NCBI GenBank assembly: GCA_016271365.2
Contig: CM057450.1
Coordinates: 1,807,925,967 to 1,807,989,966 of the forward strand
Length of the DNA: 64,000 nucleotides
Direction: 5' to 3'
Source: Neoceratodus forsteri
Taxonomy: Eukaryota; Chordata; Ceratodontiformes; Ceratodontidae
The number at the start of each line of letters is the position of its first letter. Position 1 is the stretch's first letter. Below are positions 11,836 through 21,324 of this stretch, piece after piece. A model generated the notes under the pieces. That model worked only from the letters and a program-made list of their open reading frames with translations. It had not been told where the DNA came from and searched no databases. The translations under genes were made by a program, and so were the position numbers.

Positions 11836-12150
11836 CTTCCCTTCCTTCCGACAGGATAGATCACTTTCAGACTCAAGCTCGGGAGGTTTCCTTGTCTCTC
11901 CAGGTTCTGGCCAGAGCTTTCCTCAAATTTCTCAGTCACATGGCAGCCACCATTGTGACCGTTCCCTTGGCATGGCTTCATATGAGAGTATTCCAGTAGA
12001 CTGTGAAGGTTCAGTGGGACCAGCCCACAGACTACCTCGAGTAGGCTGTGAAGGTCTCCAGGACAGTGTGCCAAACCCTGGAATGGTGGCTGACTCCTTC
12101 ACATTTGGAAAAGGGGACCCCTTTCCAGAGAGATACTCCTCAGTAGATCC
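11836..12150 (+). pseudogene. DIRS-A RT-RNase H connection region
   Basis: Coding resumes as LPSDRIDHFQTQAREVSL and LARAFLKFLSHMAATIVTVP, then LAWLHMRVFQ. These match the connection segment of DIRS polymerases, which normally follows the RT thumb (compare DIRS-D HFLQLLGHMAASTAVV at about 46,705). Only about 15-20 codons appear to be missing relative to the break at 3,380, so little was lost when the LINEs entered. Confidence 0.75.
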
Positions 12151-12540
12151 TGATGACAGATGCTTCAGGCCAGGGATGGGGAATTCATTTCAGAGATGGC
12201 CAGACACAGGGGACCTAGTGTCCTACGGTACAGAATCTCCGCGTGAACGTGTTAGAGATGAGGGCGATCCTCTACGCTCTGCAAGCGTTCCAGCCAGATC
12301 TTTCCCTGGGTTCTCTGCTGCTCCAGGTGGACAGTATGTTGGTGGTCTTCTATATCAACAAGCAGGGAGGGACTCATTCCTACCCCCTCTGCAGGGAGAC
12401 CATGAGAGTCTGGTTCTGGGCAGTAGAACTGTCTGGAACTCACTGCAGCTTATGTTCCCGACATCCAAAACACCTTGGCCAACAGCCTAATCAGGTCTCT
12501 GTTCAGGACCCACGAATGGGAACTCCTACAGTCCGTAGCA
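12150..12540 (+). pseudogene. DIRS-A RNase H remnant
   Basis: RNase H removes the RNA strand after reverse transcription. Visible pieces are LNVLEMRAILYALQAF (12,240-12,290), carrying the catalytic-type Glu of LEMRA, and LLLQVDSMLVVFYINKQGGT (12,318-12,375), equivalent to the RTDNTTTMWYINK block of DIRS-D. The Asp position reads VDS here. The first Asp block at about 12,145 is degraded (frame reads SVDPDDRCFRPGMG). Confidence 0.7.
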
Positions 12541-12559
12541 GAGGATCTCTTTGTATGGT

Positions 12560-12910
12560 GGGGGCATCCTGAGTTAGACCTCTTTTTGTCTCCACTCAAC
12601 GCCAGACTGCCCAGTTTCTGCTTGCTCGATCCAGGGCCTGGTATTTTCTGGTGAGAAGCGTTGTCCCTCTGCTAGACAGGGAGGTTTCTTTATGCCTTCC
12701 CTTCCTTTCCACTGCTGCAGAGAGTCCTGCTCAAGCTGCAGTTGGAATGGACGGACATGATCCTGATCGCTCCCTTCTGGCCTCGGCAGATTTGGTTCCC
12801 TCTGCTCCAGCAGTTGGCAGTGGAGCCTCCGAGTCCTCTACCCCTAATCTTGCGTACGCTGTCCCAAGAGCAAAGCACCCTGGTACACCCGTACCTCAGG
12901 TAGCTGCACG
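12560..12910 (+). pseudogene. DIRS-A Dam-like methyltransferase domain
   Basis: Domain between RNase H and recombinase. It reads ELDLFLSPLNARLPSFC, then LYAFPSFPLLQRVLLKL, then MILIAPFWPRQIWFPLL. The pattern D-L-F-A/x-N, F-P-P-like, and I-A-P-x-W matches the N6-adenine methyltransferase-like domain that DIRS elements carry between RH and YR. The expected second Pro of the NPP-like motif is Ser here. Known for the family; activity here is unlikely. Confidence 0.6.
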
Positions 12911-12924
12911 TGCATAAATGGCTC

Positions 12925-13940
12925 CTACAGACCAAGCTAGGGTCCGTTTGGGAGTTTTCCCCCAGGGTGGCTGATGTCTTAGTGGCAGCTAGGAAGCCTT
13001 CTACCAGTGCCACTTATGCCATGAAATGGGAACTGTTCTGCCTGTGGGCCTCTGCCCGTAACCTTGATCCTTTCACCTGTCTGGTGAACTCCGTCCTGGA
13101 GTACCCCTCTCTCTTTCAGATTCAGGGCTTAGTTACTCCTCCATCAAGGTGCATCCGTCTGCCGTTTCTGCCTGTCGTGCACCTATAGAAGGCAAGACCC
13201 TTGCCCAACTGGATCTGTCCCGCACCTTTTTGAGGGGCATTCTACACCTGAAACCTCCCATCCGAAATCCTATTCCTCCATGGGACCTTCTGTTTTTGTT
13301 GGAAAAACCTACTTGCCTCCCTTTGAACTGGCCACAAGTTGCGAGCTGTGCTTTCTGTCGTGGAAGGCGTTGTTTTTAGTTGCCATTACTTCTGCTCGAA
13401 GGATTTCTGAGCTTCAGGCTCTCATGTGCAAAGAGCCTTATTTGGTTTTCCACAAGGACATGGTGTCCTTGTGGACTAATCCTAAGTTTCTGTTGATAGT
13501 GATGTCTGACTTTACACTTAATCAGGACATCCATTTGCCCGTGTATTATCCAGAATGCTCTAGTCGAGGGGAGGCTCTGCTTCACACTCTGGACATTCAT
13601 AGGGTGCTTCGTTATTATTTGGACCGCACCCATCCTGTCAGAAAATCTGGCCAATTGTTTGTTTCTTTTGGCCCGAAAACTGAAGGCTCCCCCGTTACCA
13701 AACAGACTTTATCCAAGTGGTTAATTAACTGCATTGTATATTGTTATTGTAAGTATGACAAACCTTTACCGGGCCCGGTTAAAGATCACTCTTACCAGGG
13801 GTGTTGCTGCCTCTTTCACTTCACTGAGGAATGTGTCAACAGTGGACATCTGTGTGGCTGCTACTTGGGAGTTCTGTCCATACTTACATCAAGCATTACA
13901 GTTTGGACATTGCCTGTAGGTAGAGGACTGGCTTCAGCCT
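12925..13940 (+). pseudogene. DIRS-A tyrosine recombinase
   Basis: Integrase of the lambda-integrase/XerD type that inserts the circular DNA intermediate. The N-terminal DNA-binding part shows VADVLVAARKPSTSATYAMKW at about 12,970. The catalytic domain spans 13,280-13,930: TSARRISELQALM with the box I arginine (about 13,390), LTRGVAAS from the second Arg box (about 13,795), and HTYIKHYSLDIA with the nucleophilic Tyr (about 13,877) in a further frame. Frameshifts near 13,150 and between 13,790 and 13,880 break the gene. The last codons abut the internal complementary region. Confidence 0.8.
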
Positions 13941-13969
13941 AGCTGTCATCCAGGGCCTGCTCTCCTTTG

Positions 13970-14093
13970 ACTGCTTAGGACTCGGTCCTAACGGTTTAGC
14001 CTGCTGCAAGAGCTCCCCCTCGAAGTAAGATTGTTCAGTTATGTAAGAACTTACCGTGACAGTAAATCTTCGAGAGGAGTTCTTGCAGCAGGT
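13970..14093. repeat. DIRS-A internal complementary region
   Basis: The first half (to about 14,030) is the reverse complement of the element's left end (AGCTCCCCCTCGAAGTAAG pairs with the left terminus). The second half, from about 14,035, is the reverse complement of the right end (GTAAGAACTTACCGT pairs with ACGGTAAGTTCTTGC at 14,384). In the DIRS replication model this region bridges the two cDNA ends so that a circle can be made. Confidence 0.85.
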
Positions 14094-14234
14094 GCTGCTT
14101 TCCCTCCCTCCTTTCTTCCCTCTGGTCTTTTCTTCTCCTTATCCTAGGGATGCTAGAACCTCCTCGGTTCTCCATCTCTATGTAGGCTGGCTCCCTGGCG
14201 GGAGAACTGAGTTGGGCTTGGACCGCCCTGTTGT

Positions 14235-14400
14235 ACCATTAGCTGACGGGGGTGGGCCGATGTCAGGGGGTGGCCCCTTGCTGGAGACTACTAGCTAGAA
14301 GTTTTCCATGGGGTCCTGGTGCCTGGCGACTTAGTCCTAACGGTGTAGCCCACTGCAAGAGCTCCTCTTGAAGGTCCACTGTTACGGTAAGTTCTTGCGT
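14235..14400 (-). repeat. DIRS-A right inverted terminal repeat
   Basis: Reverse complement of the left repeat: AAGAGCTCCTCTTGAAGG at the outer end and GAGACTACTAGCTAGAAG further in, matching the left repeat with scattered substitutions. Confidence 0.85.
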
Positions 14401-14405
14401 AACTG

Positions 14406-15015
14406 TACTTTCCCTGCAGTTCACCCTGTTAATTCCTTTTATGAATTTGAAGGTCTCTGTCATATCTTCCCTCTCCCGTTTGGTCTCCAGGGAGTACATG
14501 TTCAGTGCCTTGAGGCAGTCCTCATAGGAGATGCCCTGCTCATCCAAAATCATTTTTGTTACCCTGTGCTGCACTGCTTAGAGCCTGTCCTTCCTGAGGT
14601 GAGTACCCCAGAACTGGGCGTAGTACTCTACCTTCTTTTTTCTGCTATCAGTACCCCTTCCAATACATCCAGGAATCCTATTTGCGTAGGTATAAGCTTT
14701 GTTGCACTGAGTCAATTACTTTAGGGAGTTGCTGATAACTCCAAGGTCTCATTCCTCAGCCGTGATAACTGAGTTTCAGCCCTCCCATCCATTACTCCGT
14801 CCTGGGGTTCTTGTTCCCTGGGTGCATTACCTTGCACTTTCTGGCACTGAATTTCATCTGCCAAACCCTTGACCCACCCCTCCAGCTTTTACAGGTCTCT
14901 CTGCATTTCCTTTATTCCCTTGTCACCATCCACCCTCCCTCAGAGCTTAGTGTCATCTGTGAGGAGAGAGAGCCTGCTATAGATCTCCTCGCCAATGTGA
15001 GTTTCATTTCATGGG
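14406..15015 (-). mobile_element. CR1-C, RT part (right of DIRS-A)
   Basis: Continuation of the CR1 whose 3' end lies at 1-353. The minus frame shows the RT C-terminus, with HRVTKMILDEQGISYEDCLKAL at about 14,570-14,505, followed upstream by conserved CR1 words for the region before it (a CCAAACCCTTGACC word at 14,861) and a degraded DDTKL block at about 14,950. The junction with the left half reads through cleanly when compared with CR1-A at 7,185-7,240. It ends near 15,015 in unrelated sequence. Confidence 0.75.
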
Positions 15016-15955
15016 TTATGGTAATGGCTAGAAAACCTAGTCATGTACATAGAGCTTTTAAACTTTGGGCTGTATAAACATTCATTAACGCTAACCCTAG
15101 GTGCATCTGCTTCACCTCACATGTCATTACTCCCCTAGGTTAGGGTGACTGATGGAAAGCCTGGTCACTCCTTGATGTATAAAATAACCTTTTAAATAGT
15201 GTAATGGTCCCACCCCCACGACAGCCAGCACATGGCTTTTTTTTCATACTGTATCTCCCTGGCCAGCCACTGTCTGCCCTGCGAACGTGCTGTATCAATA
15301 TACAAGAACCTGCGGACTGAAAATTGTACTGTGTATGTGCAGGGACTCTCTTCATTTTCACTAATTTTGCTTCTCTTACCTGTAACTCTAGCAGAGGTTA
15401 TATATTTTTTTTTTTTTTCACCAGACCTGGGTGAAAGCTTTCTGATCATCACAACCTCACTGCCACGTTGAGTGGTGACATACTCCCCTCCCGAATGGGT
15501 GTTCGGCATCGCCCACTGAACACCGAGTTATTAGTAGCTGGATGCAGAGTTGTTTAGTTTTTTTTTAATATTCAGAAGTAGGACTTCTTTGTTGTGTAGG
15601 GTAAAGCGAAAAGGAAAACAAAATATTTTTAAAATTCAAAACTATATACTATATAAAATAAGAAATGGGAACCACGTACAGCTCCGCTGAGTTTTCATCT
15701 CAGGGTTCTGATGACATCTGGAGCTCTCAAGCATTGCTGTCTGAGATTCTTATGATGTCATCAACCCCCCTCCCCCAACTCATGCATTAGTGTCTGTATA
15801 TTTGATTTTCAGGAGAAAATAAAGCTAATTTACAAAGGTATCCTGGTTTAATAGAATAAAGGACAGTAAATAATAAATAGTATTAATCTGTAAAGAATGA
15901 GCTAAATCAAAAATGTTAATCAGAAACATTGAGAAGCCAGCAGCAGACCAGAACA
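15016..15955. other. Unassigned intergenic or intronic sequence
   Basis: No coding or transposon motif recognised. It holds a 14-base T run near 15,405 and AT-rich stretches at 15,560-15,660 and 15,780-15,900. The open frames here are short and unlike any family I know. Confidence 0.4.
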
Positions 15956-15959
15956 TGCT

Positions 15960-16260
15960 GACAGCAGACGAATTGGTCAAAACTAAAAATCAAACTGATG
16001 CAGAAATTGTAGCATTGGCGGCAAAACCTACTATCCGTCAGTGAAGAGGACATTCCAGAATGGGTACACAGTGATGAAGACAGGCACACCCACCTGTCAG
16101 ACGACAGCATTGCGAGTGCAGTAAAAGGCCCTGGCAGTATTGTGGGGGTTGAAAGTGAGCTCAAGCAAGGATGAGGGAAGCAAGCTTGCAGTACGTGCTT
16201 AAGCGCGCAGCGCACACACACACACACACACAAGATGGATCGCTTCATGCAGTGTTTCTA
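15960..16260 (+). pseudogene. Possible pogo/Tigger transposase C-terminal remnant
   Basis: The frame at 16,037-16,175 reads EEDIPEWVHSDEDRHTHLSD, followed by DSIASAV. That resembles the acidic D-I-x-E-W...L-T-D-E-I segment near the C-terminus of Tigger-like DDE transposases. It is followed after a CA repeat by KMDRFMQCF, reminiscent of the terminal T-x-x-D-x-F-F tail. The upstream part (15,925-16,035) has stops. This rests on recollection of the family pattern and is weak. Confidence 0.35.
16209..16232. repeat. CA microsatellite
   Basis: An uninterrupted run of about eleven CA units. Confidence 0.9.
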
Positions 16261-16427
16261 GCTTGCAAATAAATTATTCTGTGATTTAATTTCCGATTTT
16301 CTATCTAATGAGAATTGGTCTTGGAAGGTGCTTTTTAAATAATATGCTCTGTATCATTAATGAAAATGGTATGACTGGTAGATCTGATGCTAAATCTTTT
16401 TCTTGCTGAGTTTTGCAGTTACATTAA

Positions 16428-16915
16428 AGCAGCAGTAATATGAAAAAAAAACTGCGCTTTTTCGTCAGTTTATTCCCTGTGCTCTGCTGATCATGTACCT
16501 GATGCTCTTTCCCACCGGCATTGTCCTATCCCCCCGTAATTTGCTCAGTTGTCCTTTGGTTTACATTTCTGCCACCTGGCATGCTGCACTGGAAACCCCT
16601 CTGCTGCCAACTGCACATGTGTTTGACTGGCAGTACTACACAGGGACATCAGGACTCTTAGCACAGGGTCCCACTGCAGTAACCAAAAGACAGGATGCGA
16701 CCTGAAGGGGAAGCGCAGCTGAAAATTAGTCGTCCGCCATATTTCTTGTAGTTCTATAACAATTCAAATAAATTGCAAATATCTAAAAAACTGAAGAATT
16801 CCAATTAAAAAAATATATGTATTTACAGATATGGAAACTGAAACTGTGGCTGCATGCTTCCAGCCAAAAAGCAGAATTTTGATAAAGCACTTCCTGATTT
16901 GGTAGTATTGCTGCT
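16428..16915. mobile_element. TTAA-flanked miniature DNA transposon (488 bp)
   Basis: The insertion is flanked by TTAA at 16,424-16,427 and 16,916-16,919. The ends are inverted: AGCAGCAGTA on the left, and AGCAGCAATAC when the right end is read in reverse. No transposase coding is present, so it would be a non-autonomous element. TTAA duplications are made by piggyBac and Kolobok transposases; the termini do not begin with the CC typical of piggyBac, so Kolobok or an unnamed group is possible. Confidence 0.55.
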
Positions 16916-17514
16916 TTAAATACCATGTACTTTAGTTGTTGTTATGGTTATAAGTTTGTTCTTGCTGCCTTAGGACACCCTTTGTTAATGAGAAAGTGGT
17001 CTGAAATGTGATGCATCCTAGTTAAACAAAGGCTACAGACATTCCAGGCCTCGACTACTAGTAAACTAGTATCTGGAGACTAGCAATAAACTGGCTTAAT
17101 GACATAGTATGAGGCACATTAATACTCAAGTGCACTTGCTTGTTTGCTCACTTCCCTGAGTGCTGTAGCTCACCTGAGCTGGCTGCCTCTATCAAGTAAG
17201 CGGCTAAATGGTTTGCTAATAGCACTGGAAAGCTGGTGTGTACCCAGCATTCTTGATCATCAGTAGGATGTAATGATATTTTGTTACGAATAATGCCTGA
17301 CTACCTGGAACGCTTCTTGAAGTCTGAGCTGTCCATTGCTTAACCTTGATACAAAATGGCCGCCAAGGTAAAATTAAGTTCAAATGTGGTTATAGAAATA
17401 TTCTAAAAGCACTGTTGCCCAGATACTTGGACTAGGCTTACAAGTTCCAGCACTTTGATATAAACAGCTTTTTTCTGTTTGCTTGCAAAACATGCAGACA
17501 TATTGGTATTCTGA

Positions 17515-17640
17515 ATTAAGAGTGCTTTTGGGGATGCACCCCTCCACTTTCACAGCTTCATAATACCGAATCTCCTCCCCAATTCAGCCAACTCTCCACC
17601 TTTCTCCTCCTTTTCCCTTTGAAGTGCTTGCCCAATCACA
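17515..17640 (+). repeat. Diverged unknown repeat, copy 1
   Basis: Shares order and wording with 18,083-18,215: a GCTTTTGGGG-like start, a middle resembling TCAGCCAACTC, and the run CTCCTTTTCCCTTTGA near the end (the second copy has TTCTTTTCCCTTTGA). No family recognised. Confidence 0.4.
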
Positions 17641-18082
17641 AGGCTGGAAAATGCAGCTCTTAATTCCTGCTTGAAATCTTACCTCAGCTTTTCATTCCAC
17701 ATATGTGCTAGCTTTATGTCTTTCATATATGCTGCACAGGTAGTTTAATGCTTTGTTTCTCAGGAAAAGACAGAGATGCTGCACAACCCACAAGATTTGC
17801 GTACCCATGGTGCAGTGTTTGCAACTCAAGGAATTAATGTATTTTTATGCTGTAGTAAGAAGCAAGTTAAGCACATGTTCAGACATGTTCCTAAACCTAT
17901 TGATTCATTTAGGTAAGAAGCTGTATTACTCTGCTTATCTTTGAGCATTAGAATTAATGCATTTTGGTCATTACAACATAAACAAACAAGGCTTCACTAT
18001 ATACCCCAGCTTACCCTATTCTTGAAATCAAGCTGATTACGGTCGCTCACAAAGCATGTGAATAAATTGGTATAATTTTTAA

Positions 18083-18215
18083 CTGAGAGGGCTTTTTGGG
18101 TGTGTGTGCCCCATTCTTCAGTTATCACAGCATCAGAATGCTGAGTTACTTCCCCTGTTTTGCTCACTCTCTGCCTTTCTGCTTCTTTTCCCTTTGACGT
18201 TCTTGCCCTGTCAGT
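18083..18215 (+). repeat. Diverged unknown repeat, copy 2
   Basis: Partner of 17,515-17,640, in the same orientation, with substitutions and small gaps. The shared closing segment runs TTTTCCCTTTGAxGTxCTTGCCC. Confidence 0.4.
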
Positions 18216-19529
18216 GTTTGAGTGAATCTCTTCATTTCCCAATCATGACAATTTCAGTATTGTAATTCATGTTATTAATGTATTCATTTTAATGGCTGCG
18301 CTATCTATGCCCAGAACTACAGAGGAGATTAAAGCACTAGAACATTTGTTGGCCAGTTCCCTTTTTTTATTACTTCAGACTGATGTGCTTAATCAGATGT
18401 GTGAGACTTTGATAATGGCCTTCCAAATTTTGAGAGAGATTTCACACGATGGATAGAGTCTTTGAACTTGTATATTTGGTGCTATTTACGTGGATGGCAG
18501 GTTGCATATTGGTATATTAAAACAAAACAAAAAAAAAATTGTCCACAACAGAGAACTTTGGGAGGCAGTGGAGCTCTGCACATTATCAGTGTATCTTTCT
18601 ACCTACTACTGGCATGTACAAAATGGTGTTTTTTTCCCCTTAATAAGATAAGCTCATTACAGTAATTATCTTATTGCTTTATCATCTGTTATGGCATGTG
18701 GGTATAGCTGGATAATATTGAATCCTGAGACTTCATACTGACAAATTACTGTAGATTTGGGCTGATCAAGGTTAGTGTGGAGGCTAGTCTTAGTAAAGTG
18801 CTAGTGCTATTTCTGTTTTTAATGCTGCTGCTGTTTCGTATCGTGGGTGTGAGACGAGTCATTTGGATAGATGACTGAAAAAGCCGCTGCTCGGTTTTTC
18901 ACCTAGTGAAAGCAGTGCGAAAGTAAACTGCGGTGTAAGTGAATTAAACCTATTGCTGCAGTGAATATTCTGTCTCTACAGCTGCTCCGTTTTGTTTTAA
19001 TGTATCTTGGTAGTTCAAGTGCAAGTATGCAAAGGTGCTAACAGAACTTAAAGCTGGACTTGTGATTTGTGGCATTTTAATGATGGTATAAAACACAAAT
19101 ATGTGCCTAGTTTAAAAATCGCTGGCAAAATAAAACATTTCTATTTTTACAGATCGCGGCCCAGATATTCAAAAGGGTTGCGCATGGCTAAACAGTGTTG
19201 CGCCATGCGCAACCCACTGATGCGCCCTGGTGTGATATTCAAACGGGAATTGTGCCTGGCACAAATCCCGATGTGCTGGAGCGCATCAGTAATGTATGCG
19301 GCGCAGATGGGGGGCGTGCCCATGCATACTCTGCACGCCTCGATATTCAGCCTGGATGTGCTGAGTCCATGCATGCCCTACTGCGCCGCATAAAGTTGAT
19401 CCAAAAAAAGGAACAACAGCTGGCCACCCACAGATGAGCTGCCGTATTGCAGAGCGCAACACGGCAGCTGCCACCTGTGGGGTGGCCACCCGAGCTCCGG
19501 CTGCACCTCCGTGGCGGCACCCCCCCATG

Positions 19530-19800
19530 CCTGATCGTGGGCATCTGTTCAAAAGAATCACGTCCTATCTCCCTGATGGTCCAGTGGACCGCTGTCCGCC
19601 CGATCGCGGGCATTAGTAAAAAGAAATGACGTCCTATATCCCTGGTGGTCCAATGGACTGCTGTCAGCCTGATCGCGGGCATTTGTCCTATAAAAACTAA
19701 TCCAGTATCCCTGGTTGTCCAGTGGACCGCTGTCTGCCCAATCGCAGGTTTAAGTGTTGATAAATTAAATCCAATATCCCTGGTGTTCCAGTGGACTCCC
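19530..19800 (+). repeat. 69-base tandem array in left arm
   Basis: Units begin near 19,561, 19,630, 19,700 and 19,769 (spacing 69, 70 and 69), each holding TCCAGTGGAC- and GATCGCGGGC-like segments. A partial unit lies upstream from 19,530. Confidence 0.8.
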
Positions 19801-19940
19801 CTTCCCACCCATCCACTAAGCCCCCCCCCAGTCATCAGCAGGCGGCAGCACCCCACCCGCCCGCTGACTGACAGCATAGGTAGGGCTGTATGCCCATGGT
19901 CCAGGCGTGAGCCAGTGATGCAGCAGCTCGACATACTTAC

Positions 19941-19980
19941 ATTCCAGATATGTGAATGGATCCATTCACATATCTGGAAT
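19941..19980. repeat. Perfect 40-base palindrome at foldback centre
   Basis: The 20 bases before position 19,961 are exactly the reverse complement of the next 20. The centre reads TGAATGGA|TCCATTCA. Confidence 0.95.
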
Positions 19981-20124
19981 ATGTGTACGGTATGGGCTGC
20001 ACGCCCATTGGCTCACGCTGTGGACCAATGGCGACAGCCCTACCTATGGTGTCAGTCGGTGGGCGGAGGGGAACAGACGGGTGGGGTGCTGCCGAGCGCG
20101 GGGCGGCTCAGTGGAGGGTGGGAG

Positions 20125-20267
20125 GGGCTCCACTGGACAACTAGGGATGTTACTCAATTTCTTTTTACTAAAGCCTGCGATCGGGCTGACAGCGTCCACT
20201 GGTCCACCACGGATATAGGATGCGATTTTATTTACTGAAGCCCGCGATCGGGCTGTGGGGCACATTG
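20125..20267 (-). repeat. 69-base tandem array, inverted copy in right arm
   Basis: About two units complementary to the left-arm array, with GTCCACTGG and GCGATCGGGCT segments spaced about 69 bases. Fewer units than the left arm. Confidence 0.75.
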
Positions 20268-20686
20268 CTGGCTGTGGTAGCGCTTGTCCGACGGCTGCTG
20301 CCTGGCAGGGCGCCAGGTGCAAGTCGCTGGGGATCAGCACACCTGCATGCAAATGGAGCCATAATGACATGCAAATGGCCCCATTTGCGCCTTGCATACA
20401 TTATGGCCCCATTTGCATGTGCACTTTTGAATATCGCAGTTGCTGCGCATAGCACAATGGAACTTGGCGCTAGCGCAGTACCACTGCGCCATGCACACTG
20501 TGGGTGGCCAGGGTGCGATATTCAGTGATGCTGTGCCATGGCGCAGCTCCATTGAATATCGCCTAGTCAACACCCCTGCGCAGCCAAGTTGCGCTGCACC
20601 CAGGCTTGCGCCACAGCCTGGCGCAGTTTGAATATCTGGGCCAGCATGTATAATCATAAAATGCTTTTTTCTACACTTTTTTTTAA

Positions 20687-21320
20687 AGAGCAGGTTCTGT
20701 GTGTATGACCAGCCCCCCAGTGACACATATAACACAACTGACTTTGCCAGGATTCATTTTCCAGAAATCCTTCCTTGGGGGACTTTCATTTAAAAAAGTT
20801 ATATCCTTTGTAAATTTATTCCCTGACCCGCTGGCTGAAAACTGAGCTAGTTCCGCATCCTACAGCTACGCCGGCACATGCAGACCCATTTTGTGATTTC
20901 ACTAAACGAAGGCTGCATGTCGTGCTTGTAACTTGAATGGGCGATTTTTTCCCCAAAGGTTTTATGCATATTTAAAGTCAGGATTTTACGAAATAAAGCG
21001 ATCGACTAACAGGGACCCTGCTGAGTCGGGCAGTCGCTGATTTCTTAATCCTGACTTTAAATATGTATAAACTGTTGGAAAATCTTGATTCGAGTCAATG
21101 GGAATGCCGCATGACCTTGTTTAGTGATATCACAAATGGGGCTGCGTGTGCGAGAATCAGGGGCATGGCCGTGGGATGCGGTTTCAGCCGGCGGTCAGGA
21201 ATTCTGAAGGATATAACTTTTTTTAAACGAAAGTCCCCGAAGGAAAGATTTCTGGAAAACGAATCATGGCAAGGTAGTTGTGTTTGTGTGTCAGTGGCGG
21301 GGCTAGTCATGAGCTGCTCT
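20687..21320. mobile_element. TTAA-flanked palindromic foldback MITE (634 bp)
   Basis: Starts 44 bases after the giant foldback. It is flanked by TTAA at 20,683-20,686 and 21,321-21,324. The ends are AGAGCAGGTT and, in reverse, AGAGCAGCTC. The arms are complementary along nearly their whole length, for example CATTTTCCAGAAATCC at about 20,755 against the region 21,240-21,270, and TTTAAAGTCAGGATT at 20,971 against 21,047-21,060. The pairing centre is near 21,016 with a GC-rich loop of about 15-20 bases. No coding capacity. The transcript of this element would form one long hairpin. Confidence 0.75.
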
Positions 21321-21324
21321 TTAA

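Larger units (their letters stand above)
354..14405 (+). mobile_element. DIRS-A, tyrosine-recombinase retrotransposon with nested LINEs
   Basis: A DIRS-type retrotransposon about 5.6 kb long once the inserted LINEs (about 3,385-11,835) are set aside. Inverted terminal repeats lie at about 361-480 and 14,235-14,400; both carry a CTCTTGCAG-containing block in opposite orientation. An internal complementary region at about 13,970-14,093 joins sequence complementary to the left end with sequence complementary to the right end, the hallmark of DIRS elements. Inside are remnants of Gag, RT, RNase H, a Dam-like methyltransferase and tyrosine recombinase in that order, all plus strand. The flanks are two halves of one CR1 with no visible target duplication, as expected for recombinase-mediated insertion. 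Confidence 0.9.
16920..19157. other. Unassigned sequence, possibly intronic
   Basis: About 2.2 kb without recognisable coding. A diverged pair of segments (17,515-17,640 and 18,083-18,215) suggests an old dispersed repeat. Otherwise AT-rich with no terminal repeats that I could pair. Confidence 0.4.
19158..20642. mobile_element. Giant palindromic foldback element (1,485 bp)
   Basis: The whole element is an imperfect palindrome. The terminal inverted repeat is a perfect 16-mer, GGCCCAGATATTCAAA, at 19,158-19,173 and inverted at 20,627-20,642. The centre is a perfect 40-base palindrome at 19,941-19,980, so there is no loop. The arms (803 and 682 bases) carry a tandem array of about 69-base units, roughly four in the left arm (19,530-19,800) and about two, inverted, in the right arm (20,125-20,267). 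The motif GATATTCA or its complement occurs seven times, three in the left arm and four in the right. No transposase reading frame is visible; the open frames here are shadows of the tandem repeats. No clear target duplication was seen. It is probably a non-autonomous DNA transposon of foldback type. Confidence 0.75.

Noticed and set aside
19530..19800. CRISPR-like array
   Set aside because: Units are contiguous 69-base tandem repeats without unique spacers, in a eukaryotic transposon.
19347..20238. Overlapping open frames of about 195 codons in opposite strands
   Set aside because: They lie in the palindrome and its 69-base tandem units; the same peptide words recur because of the repeat, not because of coding.
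19158..21320. Palindromes as pure assembly artefacts
   Set aside because: Arms are diverged from each other and of unequal length, and both elements have defined ends (16-mer termini, TTAA), which a chimeric read inversion would not produce. Still worth confirming with long reads.
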